The notes under the pieces were generated by a model, which had not been told where the DNA came from, ran no database searches, and saw only the letters and a program-made list of their open reading frames with translations. From positions 1,193,520 through 1,257,519 of the forward strand of contig AP014683.1 in the NCBI GenBank assembly GCA_000828975.1: a stretch of DNA of 64,000 bases. Reading direction: 5' to 3'. Positions 26,468-35,557 of this stretch are shown here, piece by piece; positions within the stretch are counted from its first letter, which is position 1, and every line of letters starts with the position of its first letter. Position numbers and translations under genes: made by a program. The stretch is from Burkholderiales bacterium GJ-E10 (lineage in GTDB: Bacteria > Pseudomonadota > Gammaproteobacteria > Burkholderiales > Burkholderiaceae_F).

Positions 26468-26924
26468 CGCGCCGTCCATAGATATCCAGCATCTGCAGGC
26501 GTGCGGCATGCAGGCGCTGCACCAGCACCGGCAGGAAGCGCTTCATCATGTCGTAGCCCAGGTCGTGGTCTGCTTCGCACTTGCCGCGCAGGCAGGCGGC
26601 GTCGAGGCCGATCGCCCGCAGATCCCCCGCCGCGCGCGCATCGAAGGTCCAGCGGTACGGGGGCACCAGCCACGAGGCGCCGACGATGTCGCCCTCGTGC
26701 AGGGTCGCGATGACCCGGGGCGGATGGCCGGGGGCGGCGATCTCCAGCGCCACCTTGCCGTGACGGATCAGGAAGAATTCATCCGCGGGGTCGCCTTCCC
26801 GGAAGAGGTAGCGGTCCGCCGCGAAGTGCCGGTTGCGGGCGCAACCGGCGAGCAGCGCTTCCTGCGCGGGCGCAAGTCCGGCGAGGAACGGCTGATCGTG
26901 CAGGATCTGTGCGATGTCCTTCAT
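26460..26924 (-). CDS. Cyclic-nucleotide-binding-domain protein inside the hydrogenase operon
   Basis: A 154-residue protein consisting of one CAP-type sensor domain: [24 protein letters not shown] and [17 protein letters not shown] are the beta-roll signatures. No DNA-binding helix-turn-helix follows; the C-terminus is a helix ([27 protein letters not shown]). The phosphate-binding cassette lacks the usual GE and Arg ([17 protein letters not shown]), so it may not bind cAMP. It overlaps both neighbours by 4 and 8 bases, so it is made with the hydrogenase subunits and may act as an allosteric or structural partner. That role is inference. Confidence 0.88.
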   Translation of the reverse strand: MKDIAQILHDQPFLAGLAPAQEALLAGCARNRHFAADRYLFREGDPADEFFLIRHGKVALEIAAPGHPPRVIATLHEGDIVGASWLVPPYRWTFDARAAGDLRAIGLDAACLRGKCEADHDLGYDMMKRFLPVLVQRLHAARLQMLDIYGRRDD

Positions 26925-28066
26925 GCATCCCCCGATGCCGTGAACACGCCCGCGACTTCCGTGATGTCGATGCCCACCGGACACCAGGTGATGCAGCGCC
27001 CACAGCCGACGCAGCCGCTGGTGCCGAACTGATCGACCCAGTTGGCGAGCTTGTGCGTCATCCACTGCCGATAGCGTGCCGCGCTACTGCGTCGCACCGA
27101 TCCGCCGTGCAGGTGGGAGAACGACAGGGTGAAGCAGGAATCCCACTCGCGCACGCGCCATGCTGTCTGGCCGGCGAGGTCGCTGCCATCCGAAACCGCG
27201 GTACAAAAGCAGGTCGGACAGACCATGGTGCAGTTGCCACAGGTCAGGCAGCGCTCGGCGACCGCCTCCCACTGCGGATGCAGGGGCTGGGCCTGCAGGC
27301 GCTCGCGGATTCGTGTGGTGTCGACGGTCCGGGTTTGCATCGCCGCGGCCCGTGCAACGGCGGCCTGCGCGGCGGCGTGGTCCGCCGCCGTCGCCGGTCG
27401 TGCGGGGATGTCCGCAAGCAGCGCTGCGCCGCGGGCGCTCCCGGTCTCCACCAGAAACTCGCCGCGCTCGGGAAACTCGGTGAGTGCGAGGTCGAAGCCC
27501 GAAGATGCCGCGGGGCCGGTACCCATTGCCGCACAGAAACAGGTTGCCGCCGCCTGCCCGCATTGCACGGCAATGACGAGTGTCGCCGCACGCCGCGCGC
27601 CATACCCGGCATCGGCGAACGGCCCGTCCCGGAACACCCGGTCCTGGATGGCGATGGCGTGCAGTTCGCAGGCGCGCACGCCAAGAAACGCCTGCCGTAG
27701 CGACTCGGCTCCGGGACGGTCGACCATCGCATCGGCGGCGCCGGGCGCGACGGCAAAGCCGCCGTCGGATTGTCGCCGGGCGGTCCACAGGACCTGGCGG
27801 GGAGGATGGAGGAAGCGCTTCCAGGACTGCGGGCCCACCGCGGTTCCGAAGAGTGCGCCGGGATCGCAAAGCCCTTGCTCCAGGCGGTAGCGCCCCGGCG
27901 CCTGCACGTCCGACCACCCGCGGGGCAGATCGCCGATTCGGCGGATCGCCTCGAGGCCGATTGCGCCGTCGCGGACGACCGGCGCGATCACCGTGTAGCC
28001 CTGCGCCGCCAGGGCGTCGATCAGGCCCTGCAGCGCAGTATTGTCGATCACCGAGGTTTGCGCCAT
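26921..28066 (-). CDS. Hydrogenase 4Fe-4S (beta) subunit, group 3b-like
   Basis: A 381-residue iron-sulfur protein. Two ferredoxin-like cluster motifs are clear: [16 protein letters not shown] and [16 protein letters not shown]. The N-terminal two thirds carries conserved Cys/His positions ([29 protein letters not shown]) typical of the HydB/HyhB-type subunit that links the flavin subunit to the catalytic dimer. It is the first hydrogenase gene; its ATG lies 48 bases after the CorA stop, so the operon may start here or extend upstream. It overlaps the next gene by 4 bases. Confidence 0.9.
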   Translation of the reverse strand: MAQTSVIDNTALQGLIDALAAQGYTVIAPVVRDGAIGLEAIRRIGDLPRGWSDVQAPGRYRLEQGLCDPGALFGTAVGPQSWKRFLHPPRQVLWTARRQSDGGFAVAPGAADAMVDRPGAESLRQAFLGVRACELHAIAIQDRVFRDGPFADAGYGARRAATLVIAVQCGQAAATCFCAAMGTGPAASSGFDLALTEFPERGEFLVETGSARGAALLADIPARPATAADHAAAQAAVARAAAMQTRTVDTTRIRERLQAQPLHPQWEAVAERCLTCGNCTMVCPTCFCTAVSDGSDLAGQTAWRVREWDSCFTLSFSHLHGGSVRRSSAARYRQWMTHKLANWVDQFGTSGCVGCGRCITWCPVGIDITEVAGVFTASGDA

Positions 28067-28114
28067 CTGCGGACCCCCTGGGGCTCGTCGTGCCGGTAAA
28101 TCTCCCGGTCGCGC

Positions 28115-29110
28115 TCAATCCTTCAGCAGCCGCGCGATCCACCAGGACGCTACCACCGTCAACAGTCCCGAGACCGCCAGGACGACGCTGAAACCGTATG
28201 GAGCGCCCCGCATCGGCATCCCGCCCACGTTCATGCCGAACACCGTGCCGATGACGGTCGCCGGCAGCGCAATCACGGTCACCGCGGTCAGGACGAAGAC
28301 GCTGCGGTTGGTCCGCTCGGCCACGCGGGCGGCGATCTCTTCGACCAGCAGGGTGATGCGTCCCTGCAGGCTTTCCAGGTCGCGCAGGACGACGAGGAAG
28401 TTTTCGGTGGCCAAGTGCAGCGTATCAAGATCCTCCTCGCTTGCCCAGCGCGGCGGTCGGTTGAGTACCTGGACGAGGGAGTCGGGATCGGGGGCGAGCA
28501 GCCGTTGCAGGCGCATCAGGTCCCGGCGATAGCCGCCCAGCGAGGCGCGGCGCGGCAGGCGGTCGCGGTCGAGCATCCTCTCGACCCGGTTGGCCGATTC
28601 GGAGATGTCGCGCAGGATGTTGGCGAGCCGGCTGGACTGATGGTTCATCAGTTCGACCACCAGCGCCAACGGGGTGCGAAACCGCTGGGCCGCGTCGACA
28701 TCGTCGGCGAGCTGTCGCACCGACTGCATCGGACCGTTCCAGGCGCTGAGCAGCCAGCGCTCGCGCAGGCTCAGCCAGAGCGTGGAAGCCGATGTCTGCG
28801 TGCGGCGCGCGGGTTCGTAGTCGACTTCGTTGAGCACGGCGAAGAGGCCGAGCTGGACGTGCGACACGCGGCTGGAGCGCCGCTCTTCCTGCAGGACCTC
28901 ACGGAACGTGTCGGCGAGATCGATGTGGCGCAGCCAGTTCTTGCTGATGCCGTGCGGGCTGCTGAAATGCAACCAGAGGAATTCGGTGCTCGACCGCGGC
29001 GTGGCGTTCAACCAGGCCAGTGCTGCGTCGGCATCGACGCGGCGGCCGACCCCGTCCGACGAGAACAGGTATGCGTGGACGAGTTCGGTGCGGGGCGGCG
29101 GCGTGGCCAT
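28115..29110 (-). CDS. CorA/ZntB-family divalent cation transporter
   Basis: A 331-residue protein. It has a long N-terminal cytoplasmic domain with helices and two C-terminal membrane segments (FVLTAVTVIALPATVIGTVFGMN and YGFSVVLAVSGLLTVVASWWIARLL). The GMN signature at the end of the first segment is intact. The N-terminal part (YLFSSDGVGRRVDADAALAWLN, LWLHFSS) is closer to the ZntB/zinc branch than to classical CorA. It lies 13 bases after the TolC-like gene and 48 bases before the hydrogenase operon. Confidence 0.88.
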   Translation of the reverse strand: MATPPPRTELVHAYLFSSDGVGRRVDADAALAWLNATPRSSTEFLWLHFSSPHGISKNWLRHIDLADTFREVLQEERRSSRVSHVQLGLFAVLNEVDYEPARRTQTSASTLWLSLRERWLLSAWNGPMQSVRQLADDVDAAQRFRTPLALVVELMNHQSSRLANILRDISESANRVERMLDRDRLPRRASLGGYRRDLMRLQRLLAPDPDSLVQVLNRPPRWASEEDLDTLHLATENFLVVLRDLESLQGRITLLVEEIAARVAERTNRSVFVLTAVTVIALPATVIGTVFGMNVGGMPMRGAPYGFSVVLAVSGLLTVVASWWIARLLKD

Positions 29111-29123
29111 GGCGATGCCGCCA

Positions 29124-30569
29124 TCACTCCGAGGACAGCGACGACAGCGACGACAGACGGGGATCGGTCGTGAGGAGGGGCAAGGGCGCCGCCGCGGCGA
29201 AGAACGGGTGCTGCAGCGCGTCCTCCAGAGAGCCCAGGGCGCGACGTTGCCGCACCAGCGCGTCGATCTTCGCCTGCGTGGCGGTCGCCAGCGTCAGTTG
29301 CGCAGCGATCAGGCTCGGCCGATCGGCGTCGCCGGTCTCGAATGCCGACTGGATCCGGCGGAATTCGCGCACTTCCTCGGCCTGGATCGCCTGGGCCGAG
29401 GCGAGCGATCGGGCGCTGGCGCGGTACTCCGTCACCGCCTGGTCGATCGCGTGCAGGACGGTGTCCTGCAGGGCCGTGAATTGCGCTGCCGCCTGCTCGC
29501 GCTGCGCCAGCGCCTCGGCGATCTGCCCCTGGTTCTGGTGGAATATCGGCAGCGGCACCGTGGGCATCAGAAGGTACTGGTTGTCGCCTTGGCTGTAGTC
29601 GTATCCCGGCGCCAGCGCGATGTCCGGGTACTGGTCGGCGATCGCGAGCTGCAGCGCCGACTCCGCCGCCGCGTAATCGGCCAGCGCCGACTGCACGTCG
29701 CTGCGCCCCGTCAGCGCCGCCTTGCGCAGGGCGCCGGTGGCGACGTCGGTCGCGGGTTGCTGCGGTGCTTCGATGTCGGCAAACGAAATGGTGATCCCAT
29801 GCAGCGCCGCGACCGGAATGCCGATTGCGCCCGCAAGGGCATTGCGTGCCTGGGCCTCGCGATTTTGCGCGTTGAGCGCGGTCAGTCGCGCTTCGTCGCG
29901 ATGGATGCGCGCCTGCGCCAGGTCGAAGCCGGCGGCGCCGCCGGCCGCAAACCGTTGCGCGGTGGCCTCGACGAGTTGTTCCTCGACGGCGAGATTGCGC
30001 TGGGACTGGGCGAGACTTTGCCGGGCGGCCCAGAGATCGATCAGGGCGTTCCGGACGCCGGACCGGACCTGCCACGATGCGGTCGCGAGATCTTCCCGCG
30101 CCGCCGCCTCGAGGTGGCGTGCGCGCGACGTCCGCGCCGCGCGCTTGCCGCCGGTCTCGATCACGAACTCGATCGACGGCCCGATGGTCCAGGGGGAGGG
30201 GGTGCGGACCGTCTGGTTATAGGAAAGGTCCTGAAAGACGAGGGTCGGATTCGGTCGCTGCCGCGCGGTGCGGATCGCACCACGTGCCTGCGCGAGGCTC
30301 GAGCGCGCGAGATCGAGATTCGGGTGGTAGTACAGCGCCGCCAGGGTGAGCGTCGACAGATCCCAGCGGGCCGGCGCCGCGGGTGCGGTACGCGCCGCCG
30401 TCGCCCCGGATTGCATCGCATGGACGAAGGCGAGCAGGCGGGGATCGCGCAGGGAACGGGTGGAGAGCTGGGCGGCGTTCTGCGCGGGATCGATGGGTGC
30501 CGGGTGGTAGCTGGCGCAACCGCCCAGCGCGGCAGCGAGCATCGCGGGAAGGAAAAAGCGTCGCATCAT
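29124..30569 (-). CDS. TolC-family outer-membrane lipoprotein (CzcC-like)
   Basis: A 481-residue outer-membrane efflux protein. A short signal ends in LGGC (C18), making it a lipoprotein. The two duplicated helical repeats are visible (ALYYHPNLDLARSSLAQARGAI..., RSDVQSALADYAAAESALQLAIADQYPDIAL). The P-x-Y/N-Q pattern and GYDYSQGDNQY recall CzcC/NodT-type metal-efflux channels. The extreme C-terminus is a small SSL tandem repeat. No pump is adjacent; the neighbours are CorA and an HPP-like protein, so its partner is unknown. Confidence 0.87.
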   Translation of the reverse strand: MMRRFFLPAMLAAALGGCASYHPAPIDPAQNAAQLSTRSLRDPRLLAFVHAMQSGATAARTAPAAPARWDLSTLTLAALYYHPNLDLARSSLAQARGAIRTARQRPNPTLVFQDLSYNQTVRTPSPWTIGPSIEFVIETGGKRAARTSRARHLEAAAREDLATASWQVRSGVRNALIDLWAARQSLAQSQRNLAVEEQLVEATAQRFAAGGAAGFDLAQARIHRDEARLTALNAQNREAQARNALAGAIGIPVAALHGITISFADIEAPQQPATDVATGALRKAALTGRSDVQSALADYAAAESALQLAIADQYPDIALAPGYDYSQGDNQYLLMPTVPLPIFHQNQGQIAEALAQREQAAAQFTALQDTVLHAIDQAVTEYRASARSLASAQAIQAEEVREFRRIQSAFETGDADRPSLIAAQLTLATATQAKIDALVRQRRALGSLEDALQHPFFAAAAPLPLLTTDPRLSSLSSLSSE

Positions 30570-30647
30570 TCCACGGGTTCCAGTTCGGTGTCCGGGCAAC
30601 TATACCCCCGGCCGATGGTCCGCTCATGACCGCTCCGGTGGCTGCGA

Positions 30648-31598
30648 TCAGGACTCCCGATGGACCGGGGCCGGGGAGGAGAGCCCGCGCCACAACAGGA
30701 ACGCGGCAACCAACAGGCTGGTGCCTGCGGCGACGGCGATCGGAAACCGAAAATCCGGCCGCTCGATGACGAACGGCAGCAGGCCGACCGCTACCGCGGG
30801 AGGGGCGTGGAGCTTGAGCAGGCGCAGCACGCCGATGCCGCAGAGGGTCGCGGCCGCGGCGGCGAGCGGCCCGGCGCCGGAATGTTGCACGATGGCCAGC
30901 CCGATCACCGCCGTCGATGCGCAGGCGACCGGCAACGCCAGCGGGCGGTTCGCCCAGGGGCAGACCCGGGTGTGCGCGAACATCTCGAAGCCGATCACCG
31001 CGAGCGGTGGATAGAGCAGGAAATGCCAGTCCAGCAGTTCGGAAACGGTCGCGCCGATCGTCAGGAAAACCAGATAGAAGGCGACCCAGGACCAATCCCG
31101 GGGCGGCCGCTCCAGGATGTCGTCGAGGGTGTTTGCGGCCGATTCGGGCGCCGGCGGCGGCGAAAACCAGCGCAAGCGCGCGAAGGCGATCACCGCGAGC
31201 AGCCCGGTGCCGAGCAGGATCGCCGGGGGATACCACCAGCTTTTTTCCCCGAGGGCGAGCGGCAGCAGGCCCGCCGAGATCGCCGGCGCGATCGGCGAAC
31301 GCAGCGCGCGGATCACCAGGACGGCCACCCCGACGATCAACAGCACGGCAACCGGGCCATATGGCAGGTGACGCGCGACATCGGTGCCGACTGCCGCCGT
31401 GAGCAGCGGGGTGAGGATGAGCAGCAAGGGCGCCCGCGCCCAGGTGCCGCGCGGACGCGTGAGGATGTCGTGCGCGAGTGCGCCGAGTTCCGGGAACAGA
31501 AAGTAGGGAAAGGCCGTGATCTGGGCAAGCCAGGCGATCCCGCCCAGGTAGCCGGCCGCGGCTCCTTCCCAGAGCGCGCGGCGGGAGGTCGTCGTCAT
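30648..31598 (-). CDS. HPP-like integral membrane protein
   Basis: A 316-residue membrane protein with about eight hydrophobic segments in two halves. The motif FPYFLFPELGALAHDIL in the first half and KLHAPPAVAVGLLPFV in the second are reminiscent of HPP-family proteins, a family linked to nitrite transport in chloroplasts and cyanobacteria. The match is loose, so the family name is tentative. ATG 31598. A 78-base gap precedes the TolC-like gene, which may be co-transcribed. Confidence 0.6.
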   Translation of the reverse strand: MTTTSRRALWEGAAAGYLGGIAWLAQITAFPYFLFPELGALAHDILTRPRGTWARAPLLLILTPLLTAAVGTDVARHLPYGPVAVLLIVGVAVLVIRALRSPIAPAISAGLLPLALGEKSWWYPPAILLGTGLLAVIAFARLRWFSPPPAPESAANTLDDILERPPRDWSWVAFYLVFLTIGATVSELLDWHFLLYPPLAVIGFEMFAHTRVCPWANRPLALPVACASTAVIGLAIVQHSGAGPLAAAAATLCGIGVLRLLKLHAPPAVAVGLLPFVIERPDFRFPIAVAAGTSLLVAAFLLWRGLSSPAPVHRES

Positions 31599-31715
31599 CG
31601 TTTCCGGTGGATTGGATCAGTACCGTTTGACAGGACTGGAACCATAGCAGGCATTTGCCGCCGCGCCGCGACCGTTCGCGTTCCGACACCGCGCATATCG
31701 GGCGCGGGCGTGGGA

Positions 31716-33149
31716 TCAGTACTCGGCGTGCAAGCGCAGGCCGAAAATGGAGACCGGTCCGCGATCCCGGTTATAAGCCGGATCGACCACCAGCTGGTAA
31801 TCGCCCGTCACGGTGATGTGCTCCCATGCCTGGTAGGCGTAATAGGTCTCGGCGATCCGTTCCGTGCCGTAGTTCAGCCTGCCGTCGCCGATGACGATGC
31901 CCATTCCGCCCGCAGCGAAGTATTGCTGCGCGGCATGCGACAAGCCGTTGACCACGAGCGCGAATCCCGCGGTGTCGTTGGCGCGGTTCCAGCGCGTTCC
32001 CTGCAAGGAAAGCCCGGTCGCGAGCGACTTGTCGATTTCCGTGAAGTCGTACGCTTCCTGCTGGCCGTTGCTTACGCTCAGGCGCAGGAACGCCCCCAGG
32101 TCGGAGGTGATCTCCTGTTCGGCATTGATGGCGCCGCCGGGCTTGGAGGCGAAGCGGCGCACGGTCGCGGTGCTGGGCGTGGTTCCGATCAATTCGGCGT
32201 ATGCGAGCGCGGCGTCGTAGGCGCCGAAGCGTCCCCGGTTGTCGTAGATCAGAAAGCGGATCTTGCCGGGATGCCCGGCGATCTGATGCCGCTCCTCGAG
32301 TTCGGAGACCCACTCGAACTGATGGAACGTGGTGTCGATCCTGGTCCCGTTGGGTTGGCTCGACAAAGCGAAAAATCCGCCGCGCAAGGTCCAGTGGCCC
32401 TGATTCCACTCGACGGCGCCGCCATCGGTATACCCCCAGGCATTGGCGGCGTAGTCGAACGCGCCGCTGTCGATGATCGACCAGTTCAGGAAGTCGTTGC
32501 GGGGGTCGTGCGCATACCGATTGTTGTCGAAAATGTCGACGACCGACAATTTGCCGATGGTGATCGTCACGTTGTCATCGGCCTGGGTTCCGGCAAGCTG
32601 GTTGAGGTCGTCTGACACCGCGCTGGTGGTTCCATGGGAGCCGATGGCGATCACCTGGCGCAGGAAGAGGCGCTGCAACTGGTAGTACGGGTTGCTCGCC
32701 CCGACCTTGTACGCCTCGCCGCTCGGGAAGCCGGCGACGCCCACCGTGTTGCTCAGACCGAATCCCTGGTCGATCTCCGGATTGGCGTATACCGCGGCGC
32801 CGTGCCAGAGGCGCAGGCCGGCGTAGAGCGTGATGTCGTTGGTTGCCTTGGCGCTAGCTCCCGGCGTGAGACTGTTGGTTCCCTGGTACGGCGAGGTGAA
32901 CCGGGGATGGAACTGGGTGACGTCGGTGAACTGCTCGTGCAGGTTCCAGCTCTGCGGGCCGGCGGCGCCGGGCGTCTCCGCTGCGCCGGGCGCGCTCGCC
33001 GCAGGTGACCCGCCCGATGGCGACGCGTTCGGAGCGGACGACACGTCCGTCGTGCTGGGCACGGTTGCCGTGCCGCCGTCGGCGAGGGCCGTCAAGGGCA
33101 GGAACAGGGCAGCAAGTGCCCAGCGCCGGAGGCGCGGAATGCTTGGCAT
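31716..33149 (-). CDS. Carbohydrate-selective porin (OprB family)
   Basis: A 477-residue outer-membrane protein. A signal peptide (residues 1-23, ending ALADGG) is followed by a Ser/Ala/Pro-rich linker of about 40 residues. The OprB-type barrel has LYAGLRLWHGAAVYANPEIDQGFGLSNTVGVAGFPSGEAYKVG, VTITIGKLSVVDIFDNNRYAHDPRNDFLNWSI and a C-terminal aromatic residue (LRLHAEY). Such porins admit sugars or other polar solutes. Whether it relates to the distant glucoamylase-SDR pair cannot be told. Confidence 0.9.
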   Translation of the reverse strand: MPSIPRLRRWALAALFLPLTALADGGTATVPSTTDVSSAPNASPSGGSPAASAPGAAETPGAAGPQSWNLHEQFTDVTQFHPRFTSPYQGTNSLTPGASAKATNDITLYAGLRLWHGAAVYANPEIDQGFGLSNTVGVAGFPSGEAYKVGASNPYYQLQRLFLRQVIAIGSHGTTSAVSDDLNQLAGTQADDNVTITIGKLSVVDIFDNNRYAHDPRNDFLNWSIIDSGAFDYAANAWGYTDGGAVEWNQGHWTLRGGFFALSSQPNGTRIDTTFHQFEWVSELEERHQIAGHPGKIRFLIYDNRGRFGAYDAALAYAELIGTTPSTATVRRFASKPGGAINAEQEITSDLGAFLRLSVSNGQQEAYDFTEIDKSLATGLSLQGTRWNRANDTAGFALVVNGLSHAAQQYFAAGGMGIVIGDGRLNYGTERIAETYYAYQAWEHITVTGDYQLVVDPAYNRDRGPVSIFGLRLHAEY

Positions 33150-33315
33150 GGCGATGTGGCAATGCGAATGGCAATGGATTTTCTGGATGGCATCGGCCCG
33201 GATGCCGTCCCGCAGGACGGGGTCGGGGGCGGCGTTCGCGCGCGCCCGGTCCGGATCGCACGCCGGACAGCGCGCCGCCGGTGCGGGGCCCGTCTCCGCC
33301 CGGCGTAGCAGCGGC

Positions 33316-35013
33316 TCAGGCCGCTCCTGCCGCCATCCGCACGATCTTGACCAGCAGCATTCCCGCCGCGATCACCAGATACCCCCGCAGCACGCCCATC
33401 CATACGCGATTGAGCAGCGTGAGCCGCAGCGGCGGCAGCGTGGCGAGCGCAGGCATGCGCCACTGCTCGCGCGGAACCGGCCCGCCGGCTTCCGCGTCTT
33501 CCCTGAGCGCGGCGGGAGCTGCTTCGGTTGTCTTGCGCTCTTCGATCCATCGTACGACACCGGTCACCGCGATCGCGAAGACCGTCCCCGCCTCCAGGAT
33601 GAAGAGGATTTGTTTCCCGTTGATGTCCGGAAACAGCACTGCCGCGGTCAGGATCACGGAAAGCATCACCAGCACCGCGATGATGGCGGCGGTGAAGGCG
33701 TTGGTGCGCCGGCCGTTGACCCAGGGACCCAGGACGGCCTTGTCGTTGCAAAGCAGCAGCAGGAATACGGTCGCGCTCGGCAGCAGGACCCCCGCCAGCG
33801 TCTGCACGAGGTTGGTGAGCAGGCCGAGCGGCGTTCCCGGCGTGAGGACCAGCGCCGCAGCGACGACGATCAGTCCGCAATAGAAGGCATAAAAGCCCGG
33901 GGCGTCGGTCGGCTTGCGGTGCAGCGAGTGGCGCACCGAGAATACGTCGCCCAGCGCGTAGGCGGTGGCGAGCGAGACCGACGCCGCCCCGACGATGCAG
34001 GCGTCGATCAGGGCCAGCGAGAAGAGCACCGCCGGCGTCCGGCCGAAGTATTTCTGCATGCCGGCGGCGACCGCGCCGGCATCGGCAAAGTTGCCGAATT
34101 CCGGCTTGCCCGCGAAGGTTGCGGCGGAAAATCCGATCATCGCGACCGCCCCCACGACCACCAGGACGATGCCCAGCCACAGGTCGATGCGCTCGTACTT
34201 CATGAAGCGCGGCGTGATGCGCTTGTCGATGACGTAGCTCTGCTGGAAGAAAAGCTGCCAGGGCGCGACGGTGGTGCCGACGATGGCGATGACCAGCAGC
34301 ATCACGTCGCCCAGCCTGCCGCCGGCGGGGAAATGCGGCACCAACAGGTCATGGGCGGTCTGGCCCATCGGCGGCGGGATCATCAGGAACACCGGCACGA
34401 GCAACAGGCTGCCGAACACCAGCAACAGCGCAAACCGCTCGAAGCGCCGGAAGTTGCCGGTGCTCGCCGCCGCCATCACGATAAGCGCGGCGATCGACAC
34501 GCCCCAGGCTTTGGAAATGCCGAGGTAGCCCAGGGCCAGGCTGATGCCGATGAACTCGGTGACGATGGTCAGCGCATTGAGCAGGAAGAGGTCGATCACG
34601 CTGAACGCGCCCCAGAACTTCCCGAACCGCTCGAAGATCAGCCGGGCATGGCCGACGCCGGTGACCGCTCCCAGGCGCAGCACCATCTCCTGGTTTACGT
34701 ACAGCACCGGCACGAGCAGAAGCAGGGTCCAGAGCAGCGCGGTGCCGTAGTTCTGGCCCGCCTGCGTGTAGGTGCTGAAGGCGCCGGCGTCGTTGTCGCC
34801 CACCATCACGATGAGCCCCGGGCCGAGGATCGCAAGCAAGGTGCGGACGCGGTGCGCCAGGCTGGTGCGCGGACCGGTGTCGTGCTGCGCGATGCTGCCG
34901 AAGGCGCCGTGGATGTCGCCGACGTGTGCGCTGTCGAGCACGGCATCGTGCGTCGGCGTGCCGACGGTCGATGCCGTGCCGGAATCGAACATGGCGGGGT
35001 TTTGTACCGTCAT
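33316..35013 (-). CDS. Divergent NRAMP-family metal ion transporter
   Basis: A 565-residue protein with about eleven membrane segments. The TM1 region reads GPGLIVMVGDNDAGAFSTY where classical NRAMP proteins have DPGN. The TM6 region reads TTVAPWQLFFQQS in place of the usual MPHN-containing stretch. The scaffold is NRAMP, but the metal-binding residues have changed, so the ion may not be manganese or iron. N- and C-termini are long and hydrophilic. The ATG at 35013 follows GGGAGCGG. A 61-residue gene lies 12 bases upstream. Confidence 0.85.
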   Translation of the reverse strand: MTVQNPAMFDSGTASTVGTPTHDAVLDSAHVGDIHGAFGSIAQHDTGPRTSLAHRVRTLLAILGPGLIVMVGDNDAGAFSTYTQAGQNYGTALLWTLLLLVPVLYVNQEMVLRLGAVTGVGHARLIFERFGKFWGAFSVIDLFLLNALTIVTEFIGISLALGYLGISKAWGVSIAALIVMAAASTGNFRRFERFALLLVFGSLLLVPVFLMIPPPMGQTAHDLLVPHFPAGGRLGDVMLLVIAIVGTTVAPWQLFFQQSYVIDKRITPRFMKYERIDLWLGIVLVVVGAVAMIGFSAATFAGKPEFGNFADAGAVAAGMQKYFGRTPAVLFSLALIDACIVGAASVSLATAYALGDVFSVRHSLHRKPTDAPGFYAFYCGLIVVAAALVLTPGTPLGLLTNLVQTLAGVLLPSATVFLLLLCNDKAVLGPWVNGRRTNAFTAAIIAVLVMLSVILTAAVLFPDINGKQILFILEAGTVFAIAVTGVVRWIEERKTTEAAPAALREDAEAGGPVPREQWRMPALATLPPLRLTLLNRVWMGVLRGYLVIAAGMLLVKIVRMAAGAA

Positions 35014-35025
35014 GGCCGCTCCCGT

Positions 35026-35211
35026 TCAGTCGTGGTGGAAGCCGGCAAGCAAGCCGTAGGCGCCGGGGCTGGAATGCCATGTTGCGCCGCCACGGACATG
35101 GGTTGCGGACAGCCGGGCAAGCCGATTGCCCAGCCAGGTCCCGGAAACCCAGTTTGCGACCGTGGTCGAAATGCCGGCGAACGCCGCCGTACGAATGATT
35201 TTGCGCGTCAT
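35026..35211 (-). CDS. Small protein upstream of the NRAMP-like transporter
   Basis: A 61-residue protein of unknown function. The N-terminus MTRKIIRTAAFAGISTTVANWVSGTWLGNRL has the look of a signal or membrane anchor. The C-terminal part contains SPGAYGLLAGFHHD, whose terminal His-His-Asp could bind metal. ATG 35211 has GGGAGG 8 bases upstream; an in-frame GTG at 35220 is less likely. The 12-base gap to the transporter suggests co-translation and a possible accessory role. Coding status is moderately supported. Confidence 0.5.
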   Translation of the reverse strand: MTRKIIRTAAFAGISTTVANWVSGTWLGNRLARLSATHVRGGATWHSSPGAYGLLAGFHHD

Positions 35212-35216
35212 GATGC

Positions 35217-35235
35217 GCACCTCCCAAGCAGGTGC
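35217..35235 (-). promoter_or_regulatory. Hairpin covering the ribosome site of the NRAMP operon
   Basis: GCACCT and AGGTGC form a 6-bp stem around a 7-base loop. On the minus-strand transcript the stem includes the GGGAGGTGC ribosome site of the small gene, so folding could hide it. Confidence 0.4.
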
Positions 35236-35369
35236 CCGTAACCGACGGCAGGTCGGCGACAGGCCAAAACGACGATGAGGAGGGTGCTCAGCGCAAGGCC
35301 GAACCGGGGGCGCATGCGCGCACCGGGCTGGTCAGAAAACTACGCTGGATGACAGACTTGCTTTGGGCA

Positions 35370-35392
35370 CCGTCCCGCGATTCGCGGGACGG
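35370..35392. repeat. Perfect 23-base palindrome upstream of the NRAMP operon
   Basis: CCGTCCCGCGA-T-TCGCGGGACGG, 11-base arms with one central base. It could be a regulator operator or a transcript hairpin. The surrounding non-coding region (35212-35557, 346 bases) contains no convincing gene; the leader of the minus-strand transporter operon probably runs through it. Confidence 0.6.
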
Positions 35393-35557
35393 CGGAGGAG
35401 AAATGGACTCTTGCCGCGGATCCCGCTGTTACTTCCAAGATCGACTAGAGCAGTTGTCCATGGGGTAACTCCCCGTTGTTGCGATGCGGCGAATTTTCCG
35501 CCGGCGACGCCATGCTGTCAACGGATTTTCAGGAAAAAGTTACAAAAAAAACAGGCA

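Noticed and set aside
32830-35241. Plus-strand open frame of 803 codons over the porin and NRAMP-like genes
   Set aside because: Dominated by His/Arg/Asp repeats that mirror membrane-helix codons on the other strand; no protein family is recognisable.
35232-35468. Plus-strand frame of 78 codons in the NRAMP leader region
   Set aside because: No ribosome site, no recognisable sequence, and it covers the 23-base palindrome; more likely leader DNA.
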